Shown here piece after piece: positions 17,492 through 26,235 of a stretch of DNA of 64,000 bases. Numbering within the stretch: position 1 is the first letter of the stretch; each line of letters starts with the position of its first letter. Location of the stretch: positions 5,419,763 to 5,483,762 of the forward strand of contig NZ_AP018288.1 in assembly GCF_002368335.1 (NCBI RefSeq), in the 5' to 3' direction. The notes below the pieces were generated by a model. The model was not told the origin of the DNA and made no database searches. It saw nothing but the letters and a program-made list of their open reading frames with translations. Position numbers and translations under genes: made by a program. The DNA is from Nostoc sp. NIES-4103. GTDB lineage: Bacteria; Cyanobacteriota; Cyanobacteriia; Cyanobacteriales; Nostocaceae.

Positions 17492-17953
17492 TTATTGTTG
17501 AGGTTGAGCAACTGTTGCTTTAACTTCTACATTTTTCACACCTTTAATTTCCTTAGCTAAAGGTTCAATTTTAGCCAATTGTTGCTGATTAGTTACAGTT
17601 CCTCCTACTGTAACAGTTCCATTTTCTGTTGCTTGAACTGTTAATGCACCATTGGGTATGTTAGCTTCCAATTTAGATCTAACTTCGCTTGCTAAATCGC
17701 CTGTAGCTCTGTTTGTCTCGTTACCTGCAATTTTATTCCGTTCTTCACGGGCGCGAATATCCTGATTTAATTGTCTTCTGCGGACTTCACTTTGAGCATC
17801 TTGTTGAGCGGCTTCTGTTGCTTGTACATCTGGTGCTTGTGCAGCTTCATTAGGATTATTAGGCGCAGACTCACTTGTTTTAGAAGGGTTTTGACAAGCT
17901 ACAGCACCAAAAACTAAAAGAAAACTAATTAAGAAAGGAGTTAGCTTTTGCAT
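17492..17953 (-). CDS. BON-domain lipoprotein
   Basis: A 153-residue exported protein. The N-terminus MQKLTPFLISFLLVFGAVAC is a lipoprotein signal, with Cys about 20 as the lipid anchor. It is followed by an Asn/Pro/Gln-rich linker, a charged helix (VRRRQLNQDIRAREERNKIAG) and one C-terminal BON domain (LASEVRSKLEANIPNGALTVQATENGTVTVGGTV ... VKNVEVKATV). BON domains bind phospholipid surfaces and are common in envelope-stress proteins. The start at 17953 is chosen because it begins the signal peptide; the frame continues upstream to 18130 without support. Confidence 0.85.
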   Translation of the reverse strand: MQKLTPFLISFLLVFGAVACQNPSKTSESAPNNPNEAAQAPDVQATEAAQQDAQSEVRRRQLNQDIRAREERNKIAGNETNRATGDLASEVRSKLEANIPNGALTVQATENGTVTVGGTVTNQQQLAKIEPLAKEIKGVKNVEVKATVAQPQQ

Positions 17954-18184
17954 ATTTTTAATTATTGATAACACAGTGAATGTTTGAGAATTTGTGGTGT
18001 TGCATATTTTCGGGATGAATATGTCATCTGGCGTTTTATTTTGCTTAGGCAAAATGTCTAACACTACAAAGTTATCCCTAAATTTTGCAACTTTAGATTG
18101 GTAGATGTTTGAGGCTTTGGCAAAGAGCAAGTTTTGGTGTGCTTGCTCTTCGCACAGATGCGTATTATTTCAAACTAACTGGCG

Positions 18185-19789
18185 TTAGATTTTTGCATCT
18201 CGGTGGTCAATAATCACGACTGAGGGGTCATCACGATCGCTTGTTGCAGAGTAAGATGGGGAGGAGCGATCGCTAACTCGGTCAAAATTATGGTGATGCT
18301 CTCTATTTAGATCGGGAGCGTCATAGATGCCATATTCTTCAATACCTCGCCGTCTGAGAATTGCTTCGGCATGGTTGATTTCGGTTTCTGTACCATCTAC
18401 TATGACTATGTAGTCGCCTTTATTAAAGCGATCGTTATACACTCGCGCCCGGTCTTCGGGAATGCCTAAACCAACGAGTGCGCCAACAATACCCCCAGCT
18501 GCTGCACCAATAGCACCACCAGCTATAGTCGTAGCTATAGTCGTTGCTACCGCACCACCCGCAATTATCGGCCCTACTCCTGGAATTGCTAAAGCACCAA
18601 GACCAACTAACAAGCCTCCTAAACCGCCTAGTGCGCCACCTGTAGCAGCTCCAGCTTTTGCTCCTTCATCTGCTTTATTGCCTACACCGGTGTTATGATG
18701 ACTGTTTGTATCTTTGCCTAGAAGCGAAACTCTGGTCATGGGAAAACCAGCATCTCTAAGTTCAGTCAGTGCTGCTTCTGCATCCCGGCGATGAGAAAAT
18801 ACACCAATTGCCCGTCTGTTTCTTTGCAAACCTACATTGGTATTGGTAGTATCTATGGTACTGGTGCGATCGCCTGGGCCATAAATTTCCCAATGTTGAA
18901 TTCCATGGCGACTCAAAATCGCCGCAGCGCGTTGGATATCAACATCTGTACCACTGACGCTAACAATGTAGTCGCCTTGATTAATCCGCTCATTATAAAA
19001 GTGAGTGCGGGGATCTGGTAGCCCTATTCTCATAGGATCAAAGCGATTGCTAACATTAATACCTACCAAAGATTCACGATGTAAAGGCTCTCTATGAATT
19101 AAAGAAATTTGGCTCAAAGGAAAGCCTGCATTTCGCAAGTCTTTAATTGCTGCTTCTGCATCTTCCAGGTGAGAAAAATAACCTATAGCATGTTTGTTAT
19201 GAGTAACATCTCGATGGACAACATCAGCAGTTGCATAGTCAGTTGTGGGATGGTCATAAACCCCAAACTCTTCAACACGGTGTCTATGAAAAATTGCTTC
19301 CGCTGTAGCAATTTCTGCATCTGTACCATCTACAATTACTAAATAGTGGCCTCGTTCTACTCTTTCGTTATAAACTCTAGCTCGCTCTTCAGGTATTCCT
19401 AAACCAATTAATGCTCCAATTAAACTACCAGCTGCTGCACCAATACCAGCACCAGCAAGAGTTGTAGCGAGGGTAGTTGCTGTTGCTCCTGCAAGCATAA
19501 TTGGCCCTATACCTGGAATTGCTAGGGTGCCAAGACCAACTAATAAGCCAGTCAAACCACCTAAAACGCCGCCAGTAACTGCTCCTGTTGCTGCACCTTC
19601 ATCAGACTTATCACCGACTCGTTCTTGCACTGGAGTACCGGCAATATCATCTCTGCGGTCTGCATCCTTAGCAATGACAGAAACTCTGTCCATTGAAAAG
19701 CCAGAATTTTTTAATTCATGCAGTGCTTGTTCAACGTCTGTGCGATTAGAAAATACACCTATAGCACGTCTTCGTACACTCATTACCAT
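18185..19789 (-). CDS. Triple YflT-like general stress protein
   Basis: About 534 residues with three related units. Units one (about 5-170) and three (about 330-505) begin RRAIGVFS followed by an 'ALxELxxAGFxMxRVSxxxKD' helix. Both carry a long Gly/Ala-rich hydrophobic hairpin (GGLxGLLVGLGxLAIPG(I/V)GPI ... GAAxGxxxGALxGLGIP) and end with ARVYN-R-GxYxVIVDGTxxEI. The middle unit keeps the ends but lacks the glycine-zipper hairpin. This matches the heat-induced YflT/general-stress-protein-17M group. The start at 19789 has GGAGG 6 bp upstream. Role in stress is inferred from family. Confidence 0.82.
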   Translation of the reverse strand: MVMSVRRRAIGVFSNRTDVEQALHELKNSGFSMDRVSVIAKDADRRDDIAGTPVQERVGDKSDEGAATGAVTGGVLGGLTGLLVGLGTLAIPGIGPIMLAGATATTLATTLAGAGIGAAAGSLIGALIGLGIPEERARVYNERVERGHYLVIVDGTDAEIATAEAIFHRHRVEEFGVYDHPTTDYATADVVHRDVTHNKHAIGYFSHLEDAEAAIKDLRNAGFPLSQISLIHREPLHRESLVGINVSNRFDPMRIGLPDPRTHFYNERINQGDYIVSVSGTDVDIQRAAAILSRHGIQHWEIYGPGDRTSTIDTTNTNVGLQRNRRAIGVFSHRRDAEAALTELRDAGFPMTRVSLLGKDTNSHHNTGVGNKADEGAKAGAATGGALGGLGGLLVGLGALAIPGVGPIIAGGAVATTIATTIAGGAIGAAAGGIVGALVGLGIPEDRARVYNDRFNKGDYIVIVDGTETEINHAEAILRRRGIEEYGIYDAPDLNREHHHNFDRVSDRSSPSYSATSDRDDPSVVIIDHRDAKI

Positions 19790-20281
19790 ATAACTCCTCC
19801 TACAATAACATAATCTTTTAAGCGCGTTATTACTATTGATGGCACTACATTTAATTAACACTAATTTTTCTAAAAAAAACATCAATCCCTTGGGAGAAGT
19901 TTTATCTCTATCATTAGATATAGGTGAAGATATTAGCTGTCTAAATTAGGTTTTAATCAATATATTAAATATTTTATAAACTATCAAAATTATATCCATA
20001 AATGTACTTTTTTATATCTTTTTTTGAATAAATAACTAATAATAAATATATATATTAGCTAATATTTGCACCTTTAAGATTGAGAATAAAACTCTTGAAT
20101 ATTTATCTTTAGAGAGCTTGACTATTAGCTTAACTATTAGCTTAAACATAACTTACACAAAAGTAACGTATTTTGCTTATTGTGAGTGTAGCAAAGCAAT
20201 CCTAGTCTTGAGGAAATTGCTTTGCTACACTCTATTCCACTCATGATGACCAATCATTCCTGCGTAAGTTTTATTAATGTG
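19790..20281. other. AT-rich intergenic region
   Basis: About 490 bp, very AT-rich from 19800 to 20160. It should carry the promoter of the YflT-like gene near its left end. A foldback around 20180-20235 (AGTGTAGCAAAGCAAT ... ATTGCTTTGCTACACT) is the only clear structure. Confidence 0.45.
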
Positions 20282-20435
20282 ACGTGAGTTCGATGAACCT
20301 CTCCCCAACCCCTATCCGACGCAAAGAGGTGGCTCTAACATTCTTGATAAAGAACGAAAAATTAAGTTTTTTAAGCCTCTCTCCTTTCAGGGCAGAGGTT
20401 TGGAGAGGGGTCTTTTAAATCTGTCGAACTCACGT
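20282..20435. repeat. Palindromic element, copy 1 (ACGTGAGTTCGA ends)
   Basis: A 154-bp element with perfect 12-bp ends ACGTGAGTTCGA (20282-20293) and TCGAACTCACGT (20424-20435). The interior has CCTCTCC/GGAGAGG foldbacks. Related copies are at 20438-20566, 25624-25703 and 46111-46259. It is non-coding. Confidence 0.8.
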
Positions 20436-20437
20436 TA

Positions 20438-20566
20438 ACGTGAGTTCGATAAGCGCTGTTTTGACCTCTCCCCCAACCCCTCTCCTACGAGGAGAGGGGA
20501 GTATAACCGTGATTTTTTTGTCTCTCCTCCCTCGCCTAAAAGGAGAGGTTGATCTAACTCAAGTTA
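20438..20566. repeat. Palindromic element, copy 2, adjacent to copy 1
   Basis: Starts ACGTGAGTTCGA two bases after copy 1 ends and continues with CTCTCCCCCAACCCCTCTCC and its complement. The right end, TCTAACTCAAGTTA, is degenerate. Copies 1 and 2 touch at a TTAA-like junction. Confidence 0.7.
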
Positions 20567-20988
20567 GTTCCTATTAAAAATAAATTTCTAGGTGGTTTTT
20601 GCAACTGGTGCAAAATTTAAGTATAAAAAGATTGATTAGGCAATAGAATGAGCTACCACATGAACTTCTGTGCAACTACGGAAAGTTCATAAAATAAACT
20701 GCATAGACAATTTTTATCTTTATTCTGTTTTTTGGATAATGGTAATTTTTATTTTAAAATTACAAAAAATTATCATTTTTATTTTAATTAATATTATTTA
20801 TTTTACCAAGATTACACCTTAAGTAGCATATGAGCTACCTAATTAGTAAGGGTAGAATATTACTTATATTATATAGAGTTATGACTAAAGAGGGTGTAAA
20901 ACAAGATAATTATATATTTAGACTGAGAGATAAGACATTTCCTACAGAAATGGTTATTTCATGCATTAATCGACAGGAAGAAAATACT

Positions 20989-23900
20989 ATGTTTCATAGT
21001 TTTGAACCTATGTTGGGATGGAGTTGCTTAACTTTTGTCATAGCACCCATCAACTCAGTGCAAAATGTTCTCAATCCAGAAGAAGGAACTCTTGTTTTTT
21101 CTGGTTCTAAATTTTTAGTGGCACTATTAGCTGGCACTTTGATGGCATTTGCTTTTCAATTTCTCTTGACTAACTTTTCAGTTGCTGTTGGAATCTCATC
21201 CTTGGGAAGAGACTCTGATGACTATGAGTCAGAAAGTTGGGGTCATAAAATTCGTGAAATTGAAGGAAAAGTTGGTACTTGGGCAATAATCACCGCAAGT
21301 ATTGCGTTATTTAGTGCTTCTTTTTTAGCAGTAAAACTGACTGTAATTGAAAGTGCTATTCTAGGAGCAATTATTGGTGTAGTCATTTGGTCTACCTACT
21401 TTTCATTAGTAGTTTGGTTGGGTTCATCAGCAGCAGGTTCCTTAATTAGTTCTATCATTAGTACTGCTAGTTCAGGATGGCAAACCTTGATGGGTAGTGC
21501 AACTGATACCATCAGGACTAATGCTGTTAAAAGAGAGATTGTTTCTACTGCTGAGGAAGTAACAGCCGCAGTTCGCCGCGAGTTAACTTCAGGGTTTGAC
21601 CCTGAAAGTATTGCCAATAAGTTACAAAATTCCTTAGCTTCTGTACAAATACCTCAGTTGAACTTAGACGAAATTCGCCGTCAATTTGATCAAATATTGA
21701 GCGATGTAGATTTACAAGCGATTGCTAACAGTAATCTACTACAAAATATCAATCGCCAGACATTCGTCGATTTAGTCAGTAATCGCACAAATTTATCAAA
21801 AGAAAATATCAATCAAATTGCCGATCAATTAGAAGCTGCTTGGAAACAAGCTTCATCTGGTAAAAATCCCACAGAACAAGTAATTAATTTACTAAAATCT
21901 GCCACTCCTGAAGAGTTGAATTCAGAAAATTTAGGTGAACGATTACAGCAATTGGTGGGAACCAGAACAAATGGTAATGGCAGTAATGGTGGTAGAAATG
22001 GTGTAATTAAGCAAGCCATGCAGTATGGTTTGGGTGCTGCTGTTCCAGCAGTGCTAGATAGAGTCAATCTCTCAGATATTGATGTGGGTAAAATTACCGC
22101 TCAACTACAAAAGTTGAAAGAAAACGTTCAAGACATAGATGTTGAAAAAATTACTCACGAATTACAAAATTTCACAGATAAAACTACTGAACAAATATCT
22201 CAAAGATTGCCAAAGCCAACATCTGATAATATCAAAACAGATGTAGAAGACTACATCCGAAATTCTTTCCCTTGGCATTTCAATCGGATTTCCCTTAAAG
22301 ATGAATTCCAAGAAGTCATTTATGATCAAAATGCAGATCCTGCAACTATCAAGCAGGAATTACAAGACATTAATCAAGATGATTTTGTTAACTTACTGAC
22401 ACAGCGAGGTGATATTAGCGAAGTTAGGGTACAGGAAATTTCCCAACAAATGGAAAGCGTCCGTCAAGAAGTTTTAGAACTTGTGCAACAGGCCGAAGCA
22501 CGAGAAAAAGGTAAAGACTTCCGTGTTCGCCTCGAAAATTATTTGCGTTCCACAGGGAAAGAAGAACTCAAACCAGAAGCAATTGAGCAAAACTTTACAA
22601 GATTGCTAGAAGATCCAGAAGCGAATTTGGCAGATTTGCAAGCTCGTTTCTCAGAAATTGACCGCGACACTTTTGTACAATTGCTTCAGCAACGTCAAGA
22701 CTTTAATGCAGAAGAAGCTAATAATATTGTTAGTCAAATTGAACGCACCCGCGATAACGTCTTGAATCGTGCTGGAGAACTGCAAGAACAAGCAACCACC
22801 AAAGCTAATGAACTACAGCAAAGAGTTGAAGAATATCTACGCAATACTAATAAGGAAGAATTGAATCCTGAAGGTATCAAGCGTGATTTTAGAACTTTAC
22901 TAGAAGACCCGCAAGTAGGAATTAGTTTGTTGCGATCGCGCCTTTCACAATTTAATCGTGATACATTTGTACAACTCCTCTCTCAGCGTCAAGATTTGAG
23001 CGAAGAACAAATAAATCAAGCCTTAGATGCTTTAGAATCTGTAAGAGATAGTATTCTACAAGCTCCGCAAGCAGTAGCACAGCGGGCAAAACAACAGTAT
23101 GAACAAACCACAACAGCCTTAGCTGAATATCTCCGTAACACCAACCTAGAAGAACTCAACCCAGAAGGTATTAGACAAGATTTAGAAACATTACTGGCTA
23201 ACCCGCAAGAAGGTGCTAGTGCATTGCGCGATCGCTTGTCGCAAGTTGATCGGGAAACTTTGGTCAAATTGCTCACCCAACGCCAAGACTTGAACGAAGA
23301 ACAAGTTAATCAGATCATTGACCGGGTACAAGAAGCCATCAATAATATTATCAGAGCGCCGCGACGTTTAGCAAGCCGTACCGCTGAACAAGTTGCAGAC
23401 TTTCAAGCGAATCTCGAAGACTACCTGCGTCATACCAACAAAGAAGAACTCAACCCAGAAGGTATTAAGCGCGATTTGCAATTGCTGTTGCAAGATCCAC
23501 GCACAGGAATTGCAACTTTAGGCGATCGCGTTTCTCAGTTTGACCGTTCTACACTTGTGGCGCTGCTATCTCAAAGAAGCGACATCTCTGAAGAAGAAGC
23601 CAACCGCATAGTGGATCAAATTGAGTCTGTGCGTAACTCCATAGTTGAGCAATATCAACAGATTCAGCAAAGAGTACAATCTGTGATTGATGGAATTTTT
23701 GGTAGAATTCGCAACTATCTAAATTCCTTGGATCGTCCAGAACTGAAATACGAAAATCTCAAAGAAGACTTTGCCAAATTGTTTGACGATCCCCAAAGCG
23801 GATTTGAAGCATTACGCGATCGCCTCAGTCAATTTGATCGCGATACCTTAGTAGCCATCCTCAGCTCTCGTGAGGATATTTCCCAAGAAGATGCCAACCG

Positions 23901-24138
23901 TATTATCAACCAAATAGAAGCGGCACGTGATAGCGTTTTGCATAGAGCCGAACGCATCCAACAAGAAGTGCAAAAACGCCTCAAAGGTATCCAAGAGCAA
24001 GCTCAAAAGCAAGCTGAAGAAACTAAAAAAACTGTGGCCCGTGCTGCTTGGTGGCTATTTGGTACAGCTTTCGCATCCTTGTTAGCCAGTGCTATTGCTG
24101 GAGCGATCGCTGTTCAAGATATAGCCTGGCCTGGATAA
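20989..24138 (+). CDS. Large membrane-anchored helical-repeat protein
   Basis: About 1,049 residues. Three or four N-terminal hydrophobic segments (residues about 8-170: FVIAPIN..., KFLVALLAGTLMAFAFQFLL, WAIITASIALFSASFLAV, LGAIIGVVIWSTYFSLVVWLG) are followed by a long helical region and one C-terminal segment (WWLFGTAFASLLASAIAGAIA). The helical region holds six clear ~98-residue repeats, starting near 22240, 22530, 22825, 23120, 23415 and 23708, and one degenerate earlier unit near 21650. The consensus runs YLRNTNKEELNPEGI, then a DRDTFVQLLSQRQDLSEEQ core, then a coiled-coil-like linker. ATG 20989 is preferred (AGGA upstream); the frame opens at 20830. Function is unknown. Confidence 0.8.
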   Translation: MFHSFEPMLGWSCLTFVIAPINSVQNVLNPEEGTLVFSGSKFLVALLAGTLMAFAFQFLLTNFSVAVGISSLGRDSDDYESESWGHKIREIEGKVGTWAIITASIALFSASFLAVKLTVIESAILGAIIGVVIWSTYFSLVVWLGSSAAGSLISSIISTASSGWQTLMGSATDTIRTNAVKREIVSTAEEVTAAVRRELTSGFDPESIANKLQNSLASVQIPQLNLDEIRRQFDQILSDVDLQAIANSNLLQNINRQTFVDLVSNRTNLSKENINQIADQLEAAWKQASSGKNPTEQVINLLKSATPEELNSENLGERLQQLVGTRTNGNGSNGGRNGVIKQAMQYGLGAAVPAVLDRVNLSDIDVGKITAQLQKLKENVQDIDVEKITHELQNFTDKTTEQISQRLPKPTSDNIKTDVEDYIRNSFPWHFNRISLKDEFQEVIYDQNADPATIKQELQDINQDDFVNLLTQRGDISEVRVQEISQQMESVRQEVLELVQQAEAREKGKDFRVRLENYLRSTGKEELKPEAIEQNFTRLLEDPEANLADLQARFSEIDRDTFVQLLQQRQDFNAEEANNIVSQIERTRDNVLNRAGELQEQATTKANELQQRVEEYLRNTNKEELNPEGIKRDFRTLLEDPQVGISLLRSRLSQFNRDTFVQLLSQRQDLSEEQINQALDALESVRDSILQAPQAVAQRAKQQYEQTTTALAEYLRNTNLEELNPEGIRQDLETLLANPQEGASALRDRLSQVDRETLVKLLTQRQDLNEEQVNQIIDRVQEAINNIIRAPRRLASRTAEQVADFQANLEDYLRHTNKEELNPEGIKRDLQLLLQDPRTGIATLGDRVSQFDRSTLVALLSQRSDISEEEANRIVDQIESVRNSIVEQYQQIQQRVQSVIDGIFGRIRNYLNSLDRPELKYENLKEDFAKLFDDPQSGFEALRDRLSQFDRDTLVAILSSREDISQEDANRIINQIEAARDSVLHRAERIQQEVQKRLKGIQEQAQKQAEETKKTVARAAWWLFGTAFASLLASAIAGAIAVQDIAWPG

Positions 24139-24178
24139 CTTCTCTTTGTTATTGAAGAATTTCTCATAGCAAATACAA

Positions 24179-24217
24179 GTGACATTCAATCGTTGAGACT
24201 GAATGTCACTTTGTTTT
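24179..24217 (+). terminator. Rho-independent terminator of the helical-repeat gene
   Basis: GTGACATTCA (24179-24188) pairs with TGAATGTCAC (24200-24209), followed by TTTGTTTT. It lies 40 bp after the stop codon. Confidence 0.8.
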
Positions 24218-24507
24218 GACCGTACTAATACTTAAGATTTACTTCATAAATGGTCTGTTAGATTGTAGATTTTGGATTATTTTTTTGCGTTCGAGCAAGA
24301 TTGGTATATCTGCTGACAAACCTTCATCTTAAATTCAAAAATAATTGATTTTTGTAAACTGTACTTACGTACGCTTCAATATATGTGATAAATATCACTT
24401 ATGCTACAAATTGACATCACTGACTGTTTAGCCAGTTAACACTTAAAATTTCTATATAAATTATACAAAAATTAATTTAATTCAATAATTGCCGTTTGGG
24501 GAGTACT

Positions 24508-24657
24508 ATGAAGGTCGACAAACTTATACAAGCAGCTATTATAACATTTGTTCTGAGCGTATTTACAGGAGTTAATTGGTCTTCTTCAAGCCAAATAAGC
24601 AGTGAAACTAACTTTAACAACGAAATAGTCTTAAATTTAAATCAGGTACAAAAGTAA
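24508..24657 (+). CDS. Small exported peptide
   Basis: A 49-residue frame beginning MKVDKLIQAAIITFVLSVFTG, a basic start followed by a hydrophobic stretch resembling a signal peptide or single membrane helix. It continues with a polar Ser/Asn-rich tail ending LNLNQVQK. GGGGAG lies 5 bp before the ATG, a strong ribosome site. It is followed about 110 bp later by a pentapeptide-repeat protein that also has a signal peptide. No homologue is recognised. It is called because the ribosome site and hydrophobic pattern agree. Confidence 0.6.
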   Translation: MKVDKLIQAAIITFVLSVFTGVNWSSSSQISSETNFNNEIVLNLNQVQK

Positions 24658-24766
24658 CATATATAACTACAGTGGGCAAAATATTCAGATTACTCATATC
24701 ATAGGCTGGAGTATAAATCTATGAACCAAGTGTAAATATTGAGTAAAATATATTGCCAAACTGAGT

Positions 24767-25537
24767 ATGAAAAGCCAAATTTTAGCTATAGCTACATTTT
24801 TAACCACAATCAACCTGACAGCGATCGCCCAAGCAGCAAATTTTGAACAAGTTAGACAATTATTAGCAACCAAAGAATGTCAAAACTGCGATTTGACAGG
24901 TGCAGGTTTAGTGATGGCTGACTTATCCGGAGCTAATTTAAGCGGTGCCAATCTCACAGGTGCTAACCTCAGCCGTGCTAACTTAAGCGGTGCTGATTTG
25001 AGGGGAGCTAATTTAAGCGGTGCTAGTTTATTTGGGGTTAACCTCAGCGAAGCTAAGTTGAGCGGTGCAAATCTAGCCGGTGCTGATTTGAGAAACACCT
25101 ATTTAGTCAATGCAGAATTTAATAGTGTTTATCTCAACGGTACTAATTTGCAAGGAGCAGTTGGTATCCCACTACAAATAGCTCAACCAGAGGAATTCTA
25201 CGCTTGGGGTATAGCCGAAGCGGAAAAAGGGAATCATCGCCAAGCAATTAACTATTTTAATCAAGCGATCGCAGCTAGACCCGAATATGCAGGTGCTTAC
25301 CTAGCTCGTGGTGTTGCTCGTTATCAAATTTTTGATCGCCAAAGTGCATTTCAAGACGCTCAAATCGCCGAAAAACTGTTTACAACCCAAAAAAACGATC
25401 CTGGGATGCAAATGGCGCAGGCTTTTATGAAAGAACTGCAAACACCCTACACAGAGAAAGTAAGTACCGGAAAACCTAGTTTTTTCAATTTTTTGGGAAG
25501 TCTAGGTTCAGTCTTGCTGCAATTTTTACCCTTTTGA
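24767..25537 (+). CDS. Exported pentapeptide-repeat protein with TPR-like segment
   Basis: A 256-residue protein. Residues 1-23 form a signal peptide ending AIAQA-A. About 36-130 is a pentapeptide-repeat block of A(D/N)LSGANL units, which folds as a right-handed beta-helix. 142-210 contains a TPR-like helix pair (YAWGIAEAEKGNHRQAINYFNQAIAARPEYAGAYLARGVA). The C-terminus is hydrophobic (FFNFLGSLGSVLLQFLPF). It is probably periplasmic or lumenal and likely a scaffold. CQNCD just before the repeats gives a Cys pair that could form a disulfide. Confidence 0.85.
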   Translation: MKSQILAIATFLTTINLTAIAQAANFEQVRQLLATKECQNCDLTGAGLVMADLSGANLSGANLTGANLSRANLSGADLRGANLSGASLFGVNLSEAKLSGANLAGADLRNTYLVNAEFNSVYLNGTNLQGAVGIPLQIAQPEEFYAWGIAEAEKGNHRQAINYFNQAIAARPEYAGAYLARGVARYQIFDRQSAFQDAQIAEKLFTTQKNDPGMQMAQAFMKELQTPYTEKVSTGKPSFFNFLGSLGSVLLQFLPF

Positions 25538-25623
25538 AATCAATTTTCCAGATACCAACTTTTGCAGGTATTTTACAAAAAAATTAACTTGACGTGAGTT
25601 CCAGGCTTTCAAAAATGTAAAGA

Positions 25624-25703
25624 AACGTGAGTTCGACAAGTGCTGTTGTAACCTCTCCCCCGGCCCCTCTCCTACAAGGAGAGGGGAGTAAAAATTCAAC
25701 GTC
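25624..25703. repeat. Truncated copy of the ACGTGAGTTCGA element
   Basis: Left end AACGTGAGTTCGACAAG, then CCTCTCCC and GGAGAGG foldback as in the copies at 20438 and 46111. The right end is only TTCAACGT. It sits in the 25538-26235 gap with the next repeat. Confidence 0.65.
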
Positions 25704-25708
25704 CATAG

Positions 25709-25818
25709 AACTTACGCACTCAGATCCCCCAACCCCCTTTTTAAGGGGGCTTTAGACTTTCCCCCCTTTTTAAGGGGGGCTAGGGGGGATCAGGGTTTCA
25801 GGCTTCAGTGCGTAAGTC
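25709..25818. repeat. Inverted-repeat element with ACTTACGCACT ends
   Basis: ACTTACGCACT (about 25709-25720) is complementary to AGTGCGTAAGT (25807-25817). Two nested GGGGG/CCCCC foldbacks (AACCCCCTTTTTAAGGGGGC and CCCCCCTTTTTAAGGGGGG) lie inside. It is non-coding. The remaining DNA to 26235 has no supported gene; the same TAATTCG heptamer occurs here as at 62751. Confidence 0.65.
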
Positions 25819-26235
25819 CTAGTCCAGATAAATTGAATAGCCAAGATTATGCCGTCAGTGTGACACTTTATACCAATTCCTAATTCGTAATTCGTAATTA
25901 AGAAAGTCAGTTACAGTCTGGACTTTGAGGTTTTAATCTGTTGCCGAATTTTAGAGAATTGGTATTATGCAATTGAAGCCTTGGAAGTTAATCCCCCACC
26001 AGGTCAACAAGCAATTCAAGGCGCGATTACTCACCACCCACTCAGTCCTTTGCTTAGAGCAAGCACTGCAAGTCATTAGATGGTACTAGCACGACCGGGC
26101 TAAAATAGTGCATAAATTTCTTCTAATATCTCTGTGTTCTCTGTGTCTCTGTGGTTCGTTAATGCACAAAATTAGTCCGGTCGCGCTACTACTCTATATA
26201 CTGCACCAGTTGTTGGCTTGCCTGCTTCTAAATAC

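Noticed and set aside
18462..18698. Pro/Ala-rich frame opposite the YflT-like gene
   Set aside because: Antisense of the glycine-zipper segment; no start context.
24880..25098. Minus-strand frame opposite the pentapeptide repeats
   Set aside because: Mirror of the repeat codons; Leu/Ala/Pro-rich shadow of the real gene.
25980..26090. Gene remnant reading LEVNPPPGQQAIQGAITHHPL
   Set aside because: Too short to assign and no homology recognised; may be chance.
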